The notes: a model not told the origin generated them from the sequence alone. A stretch of DNA of 64,000 bases from Cyrtodaria siliqua (GCA_037043455.1 JAWPHD010005585.1:1-64000), one strand, 5' to 3'. Counted from the stretch's first letter, positions 34,197-46,184 are shown. A program made the numbers and translations.

Positions 34197-34369
34197 CTGT
34201 GACTGTGATGAAGCCTCCTGGTGGTAGTGTAGGTGGTGGTGGGGTACCTGATCCATTCACTGTACCAAACACTCCTGTCTGGATGTCACATTTGGGTGTC
34301 TGGCAACACACTGGATCTTTGGGATCTGCTACCATTATACATCCTGGCATGGGTGGGTAACTCGGACAT
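34197..34369 (-). CDS. VWC module V6, B half-exon
   Basis: A 173-nt exon, phase 2 to 1, acceptor ATGTTACAG, donor GTAACATA. It encodes CPSYPPMPGC then IMVADPKDPVCCQTPKC. The linker contains VNGSGTPPPPTLPPGG and ends FITVT. The first loop is one residue shorter than in most B halves. Confidence 0.92.
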
Positions 34370-34839
34370 CTGTAACATATTTTGTACGGGAATTGAGCAA
34401 ACATGTTTGCTGTCTCTCTGGACTTGTTATCAAGACATTTTCTACTTCAAAAGACCACCTTCATACATGTGATATCTCCCGCCGGGAGCTAATTTCTCCC
34501 GGGATTTCATGGAATTTCCCGGTCTCACGCCGGGAGCTTCATTTCTCCCGGTATTTTCCGCCGAGTTCCAAAGTTTCGCTATTTGCAAATCCTTTTGGGT
34601 AAGTGCAATGGTTTAATGGTTTACAAGGTGCCTTGTTGATATAAGACTTATCCTAGATTAGTAAAAACATCAAAAAATGAATTGAAACCATTTAAAAAGC
34701 ATTTGAAAATCACAGCTTTGTAATTTTTAATAACTGAAATTTCAAATTTATTAAAAGTAACTTTGGCACAAAATATGTTCAATGCATGTAAAGAGAGAAG
34801 ATGAAAGACAAAGTGACTGTTGCATGGTACAAGAATGTA
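34370..34839 (-). repeat. Small GC palindromic cluster and intron, V6 A-B
   Basis: At 34471-34565 a short GC-rich cluster repeats ctcccg/ccgggag motifs (atctcccgccgggagc, tttctcccggg, acgccgggagc, tctcccgg), each able to form a hairpin. The rest, up to the 18-bp array, is ordinary AT-rich intron. Confidence 0.55.
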
Positions 34840-35090
34840 TGTGAGATATAAGAATGTATATGAGTTACAAAAATCTATGTGAGGTATAAGAATGTGTGTG
34901 ATGTACAATAATGTATGTGATGTATAAGAATGTATGTGATGTATAAGAATGTATGTGATGTATAAGAATGTATGTGAGGTATAAGAATGTATGTGATGTA
35001 TAAGAATGTATGTGATGTATAAGAATGTATGTGAGGTATAAGAATGTATGTGATGTATAAGAATGTATGTGATGTATAAGAATGTATAAG
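34840..35090 (-). repeat. 18-bp minisatellite near the donor of V6-A
   Basis: About 12-14 units of plus-strand gtataagaatgtatgtgat occur, with gaggtataagaatg variants. The array stops about 12 bp from the V6-A donor. It is intron-only sequence with no exon codons. Long open frames through it are an artefact of the 18-bp period. Confidence 0.88.
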
Positions 35091-35101
35091 AGAGTGTTCA
35101 C

Positions 35102-35216
35102 CTGTCTGTACAACTGTAAGCACCAGTCTTGCCGTCGTCACACACACAAATCTGCTGACAGCTGTCGTACCACTTCTGTCCCTGCGTGTACTGTTTACCA
35201 TTCATGATACAAACCT
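35102..35216 (-). CDS. VWC module V6, A half-exon
   Basis: A 115-nt exon, phase 1 to 2, acceptor TTGTCAG, donor GTGAAC. It encodes EVCIMNGKQYTQGQKWYDSC then QQICVCDDGKTGAYSCTDR. DSC replaces the usual DGC. Cysteines and Trp are otherwise conserved. An 18-bp minisatellite starts a few bases inside the following intron. Confidence 0.92.
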
Positions 35217-35274
35217 CTGACAAATAGACAACAAAGATACAAAATATATCTGCATATCTTAAAACACTCATAGA

Positions 35275-35421
35275 GGATCTGACATGAGTTGTCATTTCAT
35301 ACAAAATTTTATTAAACGAGTTCAGGAATTTGTTATTAAGCGAGCCTCCGGCGAGCTTAATAACAAATTCCTGGACGAGTTTAATAAAATTGTTTATGAA
35401 ATGACAACGAGTGTCAGATCC
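35275..35421. mobile_element. Long palindrome, hairpin MITE-like element
   Basis: The sequence starts ggatctgacatgagttgtca and ends in its near-perfect reverse complement (tgacaacgagtgtcagatcc). The two arms of about 70 bp meet at about 35348 around cctccgg. The predicted single-strand fold is one long hairpin. A second inverted pair, tttttatcacatgg at 35424-35437 and its complement at about 35674-35687, may mark a larger element. It lies in the intron between L2 and V6-A. Confidence 0.8.
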
Positions 35422-35791
35422 TTTTTATCACATGGCTCAAAAACGACAAGAAACGACACATTATTGCTTGTGGTGAATCTACATACGGCGGACTGTTACC
35501 CTCACAACATCGCCGATTCAGTGCTATATCCACGAACTCCACAGACTAAACGGGTGTTCCGGGACATTGACTAGACGAACGCTTCAACGACCGGCTGATT
35601 CGGTCGCCTTGTATTACACATGGTTAATATAAGGAAATACGTAATGGGTATATTATACTGAATACAAGCAGTTCCATGTGATAAAAACCCATAACACATA
35701 ACTGCACATAGCAGTTGTTATTCTTTATTTTTATACATACAATGTTATGGCTACAACTATCAAAATGAGAGTAAACATAATTTCAACTTAC

Positions 35792-35839
35792 CCTTAGGTG
35801 TCGAGACTGGGTTAGGTCCTGGTGTGCGTGTTAATACAC
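35792..35839 (-). CDS. Linker exon L2
   Basis: A 48-nt microexon, phase 1 to 1, acceptor TTCTACAG, donor GTAAGTTG. It encodes GVLTRTPGPNPVSTPKG, a Pro/Thr spacer with no cysteine. It sits between V5-B and V6-A. The symmetric phase means it could be skipped without a frameshift. The call rests on two good splice sites, an open frame, and composition like the B-exon linkers. Confidence 0.75.
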
Positions 35840-36096
35840 CTGTAGAACAGATGGTAAGGTAAAGTGCTACAAAACCTTTTATGGAGAAAACATAAAACAA
35901 AATTGTTCTAATCTTTACAGTATGAGATCCCATATTAATCTGATATTTCCACCCAAGAAAATAGAAATAATAAGAACATTTACAGTGTTATTTTTACAAA
36001 GAAGGTCAATAGTAACTACAAAACATAATAAGTTACCTTTAAAATAAATTCAGTTTCAAATTTGAAGAAAAAGACGAAAGGAAGAAGTGTGTTTAC

Positions 36097-36206
36097 CTGG
36101 TACAGGTGTGTGTGGACACACATTACAAGCTGGTTTACTGCAACACTTGTTGTTCGGGTCCAGGGCCATCTGGCAGTATGACGGGATACCAACATATTTC
36201 GGGCAC
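36097..36206 (-). CDS. VWC module V5, B half-exon (shortest)
   Basis: A 110-nt exon, phase 2 to 1, acceptor ATGTTACAG, donor GTAAAC. It encodes CPKYVGIPSYC then QMALDPNNKCCSKPAC, and a short tail NVCPHTPVP that carries one extra cysteine. It has almost no Pro/Thr linker. The linker is supplied instead by the separate exon L2 that follows. Confidence 0.92.
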
Positions 36207-36809
36207 CTGTAACATTATCAATAGCATTGTCATCCTGTCCACTTACTGAAGCATTTGTTATTACATGAACCATGTGATCAAAATGTTTTTGTTTTATATA
36301 AAATGAGTATTTCAAGTTCTCCGGCCATGTTTTGTTTCATGAACATGTTTATGTTTATTTAAATCGAAATCAATACACAACAATAGATATTTACAATTCA
36401 CACATTGCAATATCTGTGAAAAGCGAGAATAAGATTTTATTTGATGACGCAGAAAACTTTGAACAGGTAAATTAATCCACAAGTAAATGTATTTATCAAT
36501 TATCTGGCAATAGTTGTGCAGCTATATAATTCAGATTTACCTCATTTCCCCGTGCAGTCACGCAGTGGTAAAAGTAGTATCTACGTCATGCAAATAATAC
36601 TTATTTTTACATACAACTTAGTAGCGGTTTTCAATATATGTTTCTCTCCGAGACTTACAAGAAATGTTCATATGATGTTTAAGAGTTAATTTTGTTAATT
36701 GATAATACTACAAAAAGGGTGGCCATTTATCTTTATTAGAGCAGCACAGCAATCTATAAAGTTATATATCAAGCACTGACATGTTTTCCTAAGGTCCCAT
36801 CACTCGCTG

Positions 36810-37100
36810 ATGCATTGTGTAAACTGATGACACGAGAACTGTACATACTTCTCCATACACTGGTACTGATTGTGTAAGCTGATTACACGAGAACTGTACA
36901 TACTTCTCCATACACACTTCTCCATACACTGGTACTGATACTGATTGTGTAAACTTATTACACAAGAACTGTACACACTTTTCCATACACTGGTACTGAT
37001 ACTGATTGTGTAGAATGATTACACAAGAACTGTACATACTTCTCCATACACTGGTACTGATACTGATTGTGTAAACTGATTACACGAGAACTGTACATAC
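36810..37100 (-). repeat. Donor-edge minisatellite of V5-A
   Basis: About five units of roughly 60 bp. Plus-strand acttctccatacactggtac matches the end of the V5-A exon (text for QYQCMEK) plus donor. The units continue with the intron segment tgattgtgtaaactgattac. Each unit retains the donor GTATGTACAG or GTGTGTACAG directly after the exon-like end. Confidence 0.9.
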
Positions 37101-37215
37101 TTCTCCATACACTGGTACTGTCCACTGTTTTCATCAATACATGTGCAGGTGTATGAGCAGCCATCGTCCCAACTCTGGCCATTTCTGTACTGGACTCCCT
37201 TGTATTCACAGTAAC
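37101..37215 (-). CDS. VWC module V5, A half-exon
   Basis: A 115-nt exon, phase 1 to 2, acceptor GTTGTAG, donor GTATGTAC. It encodes YCEYKGVQYRNGQSWDDGC then SYTCTCIDENSGQYQCMEK. Both edges have been copied: a partial 5' copy lies at 37254-37286, and an array of 3'-edge copies at 36810-37100. Confidence 0.92.
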
Positions 37216-37253
37216 CTACAACATACAAAGGCTTATACTTTAGGTAGGTACAT

Positions 37254-37286
37254 TCCTGTACTGAACTCCCTTGTATACACAGTAAC
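37254..37286 (-). pseudogene. Partial copy of the 5' edge of V5-A
   Basis: The minus strand reads CGTTGTAG then GTTACTGTGTATACAAGGG, a near-identical copy of the V5-A acceptor and first 11 codons, about 70 bp upstream of the true exon. It stops after about 33 nt of exon-like sequence and has no donor of its own. It is interpreted as a first-step edge duplication. Confidence 0.85.
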
Positions 37287-37990
37287 CTACAACGTACAAA
37301 CAGGTTTAAAATTCGTTGTTTTATGATCCAAACTTGCACTTGAACAAACTTGCACTTGAAGGCCCAGAATTTAAAAAATATGAAAACTTTTAGTAAATTT
37401 GTCAGATTCTGAGATCAAGTAAAAATGTGTAAGTAAAACAAATAAAATTCTCTTTGGAGATACTTAAAGAGTTTTCCATGTAACACTTGTCGCCTGCCAT
37501 GTGCTTATTTCAGTTATTGCCAAGGTAAGGTTACAGGTTAAAGTGTGACGGACGGATGACTTAGAACAACCAACATAGACATCCTTACGTATCTGTCATG
37601 CTCAGCAGGTGACACAAAACTATGATCAATTTACTTTTAACAACTAAAAAATAATATATTGACTTTGTGCATTTTAACAGTTTCGTGGGGTGGAGTTAAA
37701 ATATTCTCTCATCACATCTTGTCCTTTATAAATCTGTCATCTGATTAAAATAATGTTAGTATAAATGCTATCCTTTATTAAAATGCATAAATTCTCCATA
37801 CTGTCATGATATCTGGATACCTTTGTTTCCTTCAAAAGTTACAAGATGTCACATATCTGAGCTGTGTGATTTATAATTTAATAATATGTAAATAATTATC
37901 ATGTGATACTAGTAAACCAATGAGTGTAAGGTATAGAGTTGGTATTATATTACTGCATATTTATAATATACACATAGCATAACCACATAC

Positions 37991-38232
37991 CAATGTTGGA
38001 TGGCTGTAAACCAGTGACTGGGTCCGGTTGTGGGCCACCAGAGATCACGCCTGGAACTGCTGTTGGCATGGGGAATGGACACACAGTCTGTCCTGGTATA
38101 GGTGGGGTTATGGTAGAGCCCATGGGTGGTGCTGGTGTTGGTATGTATGTGCACTGTGGTACCTGGCAACAGGCATCAGTGGGATCAGAAACCATCACAC
38201 AGCCGGAACCAAGGCTGTTGTACGACTTACAC
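37991..38232 (-). CDS. VWC module V4, B half-exon
   Basis: A 242-nt exon, phase 2 to 1, acceptor ATCTGCCAG, donor GTATGTGG. It encodes CKSYNSLGSGC then VMVSDPTDACCQVPQC. A linker of about 50 residues contains YIPTPAPPMG and VPGVISGGPQP. The GVISG/GVVSG motif recurs in the V2 and V8 linkers, which points to common descent of those B exons. Confidence 0.92.
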
Positions 38233-38616
38233 CTGGCAGATGATACAATATGGACTATAAATAAAGCAATAAAAAAAATTCTGGAGTAATACACCCTATC
38301 TGGCATTAAAAACTGTACATAGCTTCACTGAACAAAAAAGATCTGATTTCAGAGTGTATGTATCAAGAAGCAATATTAAAGGCAAATCATAAACATCTGG
38401 TGTTAATAGATATGAAAGCATTTCATTATTTAAAGAAAATGATTATAGAAAATCACATTTTTAATCTTTATTTTCCCTTTTTTATTTGGGAAAAGGCACA
38501 GAGATCAAGGAAACTCTGTATGATAGAACCTTCATAATAATACAAATATTATACAATCTTTGGCTATTAAGCAACTGTTTTTTTTTTACAGGATTTTACA
38601 AAATTATATAGCATAC

Positions 38617-38731
38617 CTGTCAAAGCATGTGTAGATATTGTTATCAGCATCATCACAGCGACACTTCTTTTGACAACCATCGTCCCAGGTTTGACCTTGA
38701 CTGAAGGGTACACCATTGTACACGCAGTATG
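38617..38731 (-). CDS. VWC module V4, A half-exon
   Basis: A 115-nt exon, phase 1 to 2, acceptor TTCCACCAG, donor GTATGC. It encodes YCVYNGVPFSQGQTWDDGC then QKKCRCDDADNNIYTCFDR. Five cysteines and Trp are conserved. The intron just upstream of its acceptor has a short array of about 60-bp units (38732-38970). Confidence 0.92.
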
Positions 38732-38970
38732 CTGGTGGAAACAAAATTAAATGGTACATATAATATATGGTTCTTCCTATGTTTTGGCATAAGCATAAAT
38801 TGAACGGTAGATGATTGTTCCTTTTGAAATAATCATAAACTGAATGGTACATGATATATGGTGCTTCCTATAGAATCACATTTTGGTATAGTCATAAACT
38901 GAATGGTACATGATATATGGTGCTTCCTATAGTATCACCTTTTGGTATAATCATAAACTGAATGGTACGT
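38732..38970 (-). repeat. About 60-bp short array at the acceptor of V4-A
   Basis: About four units contain tggtacatgatatatggtgc + ttcctat..ttttggtataatcataaactgaa. The array begins within about 20 bp of the V4-A acceptor. No exon codons are included. Confidence 0.78.
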
Positions 38971-39484
38971 GATTCTTCCTATGGCCAACACCCTTTCATG
39001 TAATCATTAACTGAAAATGTCAACCTTCAACTTGTTAACACATCAACACATTATGAAGTTTATTTGGAGACGGGAAAGAATAAAGAAGAATCCAAGATCA
39101 TATATCAAAATAGGCTCCTATATCATTTCTTTTACATGCCTGGAGGATATTTAACTAATTTATTAAATAACAATTAAGTGTTATTGTTTTGTAAAACAAT
39201 AATAAGTGTTATTGGTGACATACACACCAAGTGCTGTTATATATCATAACAAAGTTTGTGAAATAAAAAGAAAAATACTTTTGTATTGTAAAACATTCCA
39301 CAAGAGAGGATCAACTGTTGTCCATAAGTATGATACAGAAATGCTTCAATGTAATATTACATGGCCTAAAAGATCCTTCCTAAATGAAGTACTCTTTTTA
39401 AATGAAGTACTATACTGTAGGTATTTGATTTGCTTATGTACAGTCCCTGTGTCTGTTAGCACACATTCCAGTTGTACAACTTAC

Positions 39485-39669
39485 ATGGTGGAAGTGAAGG
39501 TAGAGAGTTGGGTGTAGATACTCCAGGTACGGGAGCCGCTGTCGGCTGTGTGAAGGGTACCGGTGTCGGCATGGTCTGCTGGTAGTCACACACAGGCACT
39601 AAACAGCACACGTCCTTTGGATCTCTCTGTAGCTTACACTGGGGTGGCACAAATGGGAATGAAGCACAT
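39485..39669 (-). CDS. VWC module V3, B half-exon
   Basis: A 185-nt exon, phase 2 to 1, acceptor CTTCCCAG, donor GTAAGTTG. It encodes CASFPFVPPQC then KLQRDPKDVCCLVPVC. The linker contains MPTPVPFTQPTAAPVPG and ends SLPSLPP. All five C-terminal VWC cysteines are present. Confidence 0.92.
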
Positions 39670-39927
39670 CTGGGAAGAAGAATATACAATTCAAGGATTT
39701 ATGATTATTACAGTTCAGGCAAAGTTCAACATAATTGCTCATGTATGTGCCATGAAGTGGGATTACAGAAGAAGGTTTTTCATTCAAAGTTGTAAAAGTC
39801 AAAATATCCCACTATTTTTTTCAGACAAGAAATCCGTGGATTTACATATCTCGCCTAATGGGGGCTGGACGTAAAAATAAAAACGTCAATGGTGCTTAAA
39901 TGAAAGTTTGTAAACATTTTAGTAACT

Positions 39928-42320
39928 AACAAGAGGTCAATGACCTTGAAGCTCTACTGATTGATTTTGATTTCAGGAAGTAGTCGCTACAAACTTGTTT
40001 TTTGAAAATTTATTTTTAGCCGTGGCGGCCATCTTGAATTTCCGGCCGACCTGAAATTTTGCTAGGATCAATTAGACATCAAGAGCAACATTCCTGTGAA
40101 GTTCATGAAAATCCGTCAAGTAGTTTCAGAGGAGAAGTCGCTACAAGTTTTCATTATATAACTCTATGTAAACAAAGATGGCCACTGGCAGCCATGTTTA
40201 ATGTCAAATCAAAATAATGTTCGACTCGGATAACCATCATGTCATGCTGATCATTTTAGAAAAAGTCCCATATCAATATCACTTAATAGTTTTCAAGAAG
40301 TAGTCCCTACAAACTTATTTTTTAAAAATCTATTTTTAACTGTGGCAGCCATCTTGAATTTCTGGCCGATCTGAAATTTTGCTAGGATCAATTAGACATT
40401 AAGAGCAACATTCCTGTAAAGTTTCATGAAAATCCTCCAAGTAGTTTCAGAGGAGTAGTCGCTACAAGTTTTTACTATATAACTCTATGTAAACAAAGAT
40501 GGCCGCTTGCAGCCACGTTTAACGTCGAATCAAAACGATTTTTGATAAAGACCAACATCATGTCATGCTGATCATTTTAGAAAAAGTCCCATATCAATAT
40601 CACTTATAGTTTTCAAGAAGTAGTCGCTACAAACTTGCATGAAAATCTATTTTTAGCCATGGCGGCCATCTTGAATTTCCGGCCGACCTGAAATTTTGCT
40701 AGGATCAATCAGACATCAAGAGCAACATTTCTGTGAAGTTTCATGAAAATCCGTCAAGTAGTTTCAGAGGAGTAGTCGCTACAAGTTTTCATTATATAAC
40801 TCTATGTAAACAAAGATGGCCACTGGCAGCCATGTTTAATGTCGAATCAAAATAATGTTCGACTCGGATAACCATCATGTCATGCTGATCATTTTAGAAA
40901 AAGTCCCATATCAATATCACTTATAGTTTTCAAGAAGTAGTCGCTACAAACTTGTATTTTGAAAATCTATTTTTAGCCATGGCGGCCATCTTGAATTTCC
41001 GGCTGACCTGAAATTTTGCTAGGGTCAATTAGACATCAAGAGCAACATTTTTGTGAAGTTTCATGAAAATCCGTCAAGTAGTTTCAGAGGAGTAGTCGCT
41101 ACAAGTTTTCATTATATAACTCTATGTAAACAAAGATGGCCACTGGCAGCCATGTTTAATGTCGAATCAAAATAATGTTCGACTCGGATAACCATCATGT
41201 CATGCTGATCATTTTAGAAAAAGTCCCATATCAATATCACTTATAGTTTTCAAGAAGTAGACGCTACAAACTTATTTTTTAAAAATCTATTTTTAACTGT
41301 GGCAGCCATCTTGAATTTCTGGCCGATCTGAAATTTTGCTAGGATCAATTAGACATTAAGAGCAACATTCCTGTAAAGTTTCATGAAAATCCGCCAAGTA
41401 GTTTTAGAGGAGTAGTCGCTACAAGTTTTTACTATATGACTCTATGTAAACAAAGATGGCCGCTGGCAGCCACGTTTAACGTCGAATCAAAACAATTTTT
41501 GATAAGGACCAACATCATGTCATGCTGATCATTTTAGAAAAAGTCCCATATTAATATCACTTATAGTTTTCAAGAAGTAGTCGCTACAAACTTGTATTTT
41601 GAAAAATAATTTTTAGCCGTGGCGGCCATCTTGAATTTCCGGCCGACCTTAAATTTTGCTAGGATCAATTAGACATCAAGAGCAACATTCCTGTGAAGTT
41701 TCATGAAAATCCGTCAAGTAGTTTCAGAGGAGTAGTCGCTATAAGTTTTCATTATATAACTCTATGTAAACAAAGATGGGCAGCCATGTTTAACGTCAAA
41801 TCAAAACGATTTTCGACAAGGACCAACATCATGTCATGCTGATCGTTTTAGAAAAAGTCCCATATCAATATCACTTATAGTTTTCAAGAAGTAGTCGCTA
41901 CAAACTTGTATTTAAAAAATCTATTTTTAGCTTTGGCGGCCATATTGGATTTCAAATCAACATGAATTTTTGCTAGGATCAACTAGACTTCATGGGCAAC
42001 ATTTTTGTAAAGTTTTATGAATATCCATCCAGTAGTTTCAGAGGAGTAGTCGCTACAAATAAAAGTTAACGGACGGACGGACAGACAGACAATCTATTTT
42101 TAGCTTTGGCGGCCATCTTGGATTTCACATCAACATGAATTTTTGCTAGGATCAACTAGACTTCATGGGCAACATTTTTGTAAAGTTTTATGAATATCCA
42201 GCCAGTAGTTTCAGAGGAGTAGTCGCTACAAATAAAAGTTAACGGACGGACGGACGGACGGACGACGGACGCCGCACCACGGCATAAGCTCTGCTGATCT
42301 CTGATCAGTAGAGCTAAAAA
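39928..42320 (+). mobile_element. Pearl-like element, about 320-bp internal repeats
   Basis: It begins aacaagaggtcaatgacctt with gctctactgat, and ends tctgatcagtagagctaaaa. The ends are inverted to each other. The core is about six units of roughly 310-325 bp with tttttagccgtggcggccat, tgaaattttgctaggatcaa and gaggagtagtcgctacaa. The last two units are shorter, and each is followed by an ACGG microsatellite (42070-42090, 42240-42270). It lies in the V3 A-B intron. Confidence 0.82.
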
Positions 42321-42398
42321 CAACGGAGTTTGCCGTTTGCTTTTGCTGAGATGATATCTAAGTGCATTTGTTTAAAATCAAAATGCCATTCTATTAAA

Positions 42399-43681
42399 AA
42401 CAAGAGGCCCAAGAGGGCCTGTGGATGCTCTACTTGCTAAAACAAAACTTTTATATCAAGGGTTGTCGACATAAAATTCCCATCATTATGTTTTTAAAAC
42501 ATTGCAAAAACAACTGGGATAGGATGGCCTTAAATCATGGGCATTAAGTCTGCTGTGTCTAGTCTGGCATGGGTATTTTTTAATTTGTCCCACTTCTTCT
42601 ATGAATGAAATTTCATAAAAATGGGTGGGGGGTTATATTAACATTCTAAACAAATATGGTAAAGATCAGATAAAACATGAAGTAACTACAGATTTAACAA
42701 AGGAAAATACAATATAGCATTTTTCAACAAATCAAGGGCCATAACCTGTCGTTACTAACAATATCTAGCTGGTTTTCGAACTTGTCCAAGATTTTATTGA
42801 TATTCCACGCTTTGCACAACTAGACATCATACTGAGGCTTCCTGCCAAATTTTGTAGAAATCCAACAAGCCGTTTAGGAGGAGTAGCGCCGACAAAGAAA
42901 TTTAAAGTAAAAATGTCAAAGTGCCATAACTCGGCGAACTGGAACAAAAGTGCAATATGCACAACTAGACATCTAACCGATGCTTCCTGCCAAGTTTCGT
43001 CGAAATCCAACAAGGCGTTTAGGAGGTGTAGCGCCGATAAGAATTTTAAAAGTAAAAATGTCAAGGGGCCGTAACTTCATCAAAAATCAACGACTCGGAA
43101 AAAAACACAATAGGCACAACTAGAAATCATAGCAATGCTTCCTGCTAACATGGCGTTAACACCAAAAATAATGAAATAAAAAAAAATAAAAAAAATAAAA
43201 AAAATGAAAAAAATATCAATCAATTAAATAAACAAAAACAAAAAAAACAAAATTAATAATAATAAAAAAATAAAAAAAATATAATAAAAAAAAATAAAAA
43301 ATAAAAATTAATAAAAAAAACAACAAATATAAAAAAAAAACAAAAAAAAAATAAAAAAAAAAATTAAAATAAAAAAAAATAATATATATATATATTAAAT
43401 ATATATTAAAATAAAAAAAATAAAACAAATACACTAATAATAATAAAAAAAAAGGCAAACCATCTGGTAAAGTTTGGTAAAGATCAGATGAAAAATGATA
43501 GCCCTATATCGTATTAACGAGGCAAAATATAGCATTTTTAACAAAATCAAGGGCCATAACTGCGCTGCTACTGGTCTGGCTGGTTTTCGAACTTGTCCGA
43601 GCTTTCATTGATATTAACAATCTGTTAAAGTTTATTAAAGATCCGATGAAAAATGAGGCCCTTGGACAGTAGAGCTAAAAA
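42399..43681 (+). mobile_element. Pearl-like element with degenerate A-rich centre
   Basis: It begins aacaagaggcccaagagggc, identical to the element at 6205, and ends ttggacagtagagctaaaaa. It contains core units with agggccataac and ctggttttcgaacttgtccg, two units with ccaagtttcgtcgaaatccaacaa, and a low-complexity A/T block (43165-43455). The microsatellite and part of the end hairpin are missing, so it looks deleted or recombined. Confidence 0.75.
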
Positions 43682-45890
43682 TCATCAGCTCCAAAAAGTA
43701 GGTCAAGATCATAGATGAAATCCATGCATCCAAAAAGATGCACTACCCAAGACACAACTATGTCAAATTAGAATATGTTTTCTTCCGAAGATTAAGCTAT
43801 AAGGTAGGTTTAAAACATCTAGTGCATTATTATGAATTATAGTTCATGAGAAAGTGATGCAACTATAACAATTTAAGTTATCTGCCCTTTGCTTGGATGG
43901 TGAAGGTCACATCCACATTTGCTTTGTGACGTTGCAATGTACCACTCAAGATACAACTATAAGCAAAGTTTAAAAGGTCTTAGTGCATACAGTTTGTGAA
44001 AAAGTGACATAAACGCCAAATTTGAAGGTAAAAATTATAAGGTTATCTGCCCTTTGCTTGGAGGGTCAGGGTCACTTCCACATTTGCCTTGTCACATTGC
44101 TATGTACCACTCTAGATACAGCTATAAGCAAAGTTATAAAGGTCTAGTGCATACAGTTTGTGAAAAAGTGACCTAAACGCAAAAGTTGAACCTAGAAATT
44201 ATTAAGTTATCTGCCCTTTGCTTGGAGGGTCAAGGTCACTTCCACATTTGCTTTGTCACGTTGCGATGTACCACCCAAGATACAACTATAAGAAAAGTTT
44301 GAAAGGTCTAGTGCATACAGTTTGTGAAAAAGTGACCTAAAAAAAAGTTGAAGGTAAAATTTATAATGTTATCTGCCCTTGCTTGGAGGTCAAGGTCACT
44401 TCCACATTTGCTTTGTCACGTTGCGATGTACCACTTAAGATACAACTATAAGCAAAGTTTTAAAGGTCTAGTGCATACAGTTTGTGAAAAAGTGACCTAA
44501 ACGCAAAAGTTGAACCTAAAAATTATTAAGTTATCTGCCCTTTGCTTGGAGGGTCAAGGTCACTGCCACATTTGCTTTGTCACTTGCGATGTACCACCCA
44601 TGATACAACTATAAGCAAAGTTTGAAAGGTCTAGTGCATACAGTTTGTGAGAAAATGACCTAAACGCAAAACTTGAACCTAAAAATTAGTAAGTTATCTG
44701 CCCTTTGCTTGGAGGGTCAAGGTCACTTCCACTTTTGCCTTGTCACATTGCTATGTACCACTCTAGATACAGCTATAAGCAAAGTTTTAAAGGTCTAGTG
44801 CATACAGTTTGTGAAAAAGTGACCTAAACGCAAAAGTTGAACCTAAAAATTATTAAGTTATCTGCCCTTTGCTTGGAGGGTCAAGGTCACTGCCACATTT
44901 GCTTTGTCACTTGCGATGTACCACCCATGATACAACTATAAGCAAAGTTTGAAAGGTCTAGTGCATACAGTTTGTGAGAAAATGACCTAAACGCAAAACT
45001 TGAACCGAAAAATTAGTAAGTTATCTGCCCTTTGCTTGGAGGGTCAAGGTCACTTCCACTTTTGCCTTGTCACATTGCTATGTACCACTCTAGATACAGC
45101 TATAAGCAAAGTTTTAACGGTCTAGTGCATACAGTTTGTGAAAAAGTGACCTAAACGCAAAAGTTGAACCTAAAAATTATTAAGTTATCTGCCCTTTGCT
45201 TGGAGGGTCAAGGTCACTTCCACATTTGCTTTGTCACGTTGCGATGTACCACCCAAGATACAACTATAAGAAAAGTTTTAAAGGTCTAGTGCATACAGTT
45301 TGTGAAAAAGTGACCTAAAAAAAAGTTGAAGGTAAAATTTATAAGGTTATCTGCCCTTGCTTGGAGGTCAAGGTCACTTCAACATTTGCTTTGTCACGTT
45401 GCGATGCACCACTCAAGATACAACTATAAGCAAAGTTTTAAAGGTCTAGTGCATACAGTTTGTGAAAAAGTGACCTAAAGCAAAAGTTGAACCTAAAAAA
45501 TATTAAGTTATCTGCCCTTTGCTTGGAGGGTCAAGGTCACTTCCACATTTGCTTTGTCACGTTGCGATGTACCACTCATGATACAACTATAAGCAAAGTT
45601 TGAAAGGTCTAGTGCATACAGTTTGTGAGAAAATGACCTAAACGCAAAACTTGAACCTAAAAATTAGTAAGTTATCTGCCCTTTGCTTGGAGGGTCAAGG
45701 TCACTTCCACATTTGCTTTGTCACGTTGCGATGTACCACCCATGATACAACTATAAATAAAGTTTGAAAGGTCTAGTGCATACAGTTTATGAGAAAATGA
45801 CCTAAATGCAAAACTTAAATGTTGACGCCGCCGCTGCAGGAAAAGCAACACCTATGTCTCTTTTTTTCTTCGATAAGGTGAGACAAAAAA
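43682..45890 (+). mobile_element. Pearl-like element, about 160-bp internal repeats (5' end unclear)
   Basis: About 11-12 units of roughly 160 bp contain aaggtctagtgcatacagtt, ttatctgccctttgcttgga + gggtcaaggtcac and gatgtaccac..gatacaactataagcaaag. The right end is ttgacgccgccgctgcagga, then cttcgataaggtgagacaaaaa. Two alternating unit types (for example 44540-44700 and 44870-45030) show higher-order duplication. It abuts the previous element; no typical start is seen. Confidence 0.72.
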
Positions 45891-45952
45891 CTGTAGAATA
45901 ATATTAGACTTAGGGACTTGAACATTCAAGAAGTGTTAAGATGAGAACGTAC

Positions 45953-46067
45953 CTCTGTGTGCACTGGTATTTTCCGGTCATTCCATCGGTACAGATACAG
46001 TCGTACTGACAACCATCCTGCCACTGCTCGCCCTGGCTGTACATTCTACCATTGTATACACACACAT
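45953..46067 (-). CDS. VWC module V3, A half-exon
   Basis: A 115-nt exon, phase 1 to 2, acceptor TTTTTAG, donor GTACGT. It encodes DVCVYNGRMYSQGEQWQDGC then QYDCICTDGMTGKYQCTQR, a standard VWC N-half with all five cysteines and Trp. The following intron to V3-B is about 6.3 kb, the longest A-B intron, and is filled by three adjacent pearl-like elements. Confidence 0.93.
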
Positions 46068-46184
46068 CTAAAAATACAGGCATACCAAAGATATACTAGT
46101 AATGATAATGAAGATTAAAACAATTAAACGTGACCAATTACATACAGCGATAATTTAAGTTTCTGCATCTTTAAACAATAATCA

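Noticed and set aside
43165..43458. Phe/Tyr-rich minus-strand frame of 80 codons
   Set aside because: It comes from a low-complexity A-rich block within a degenerate pearl-like element.
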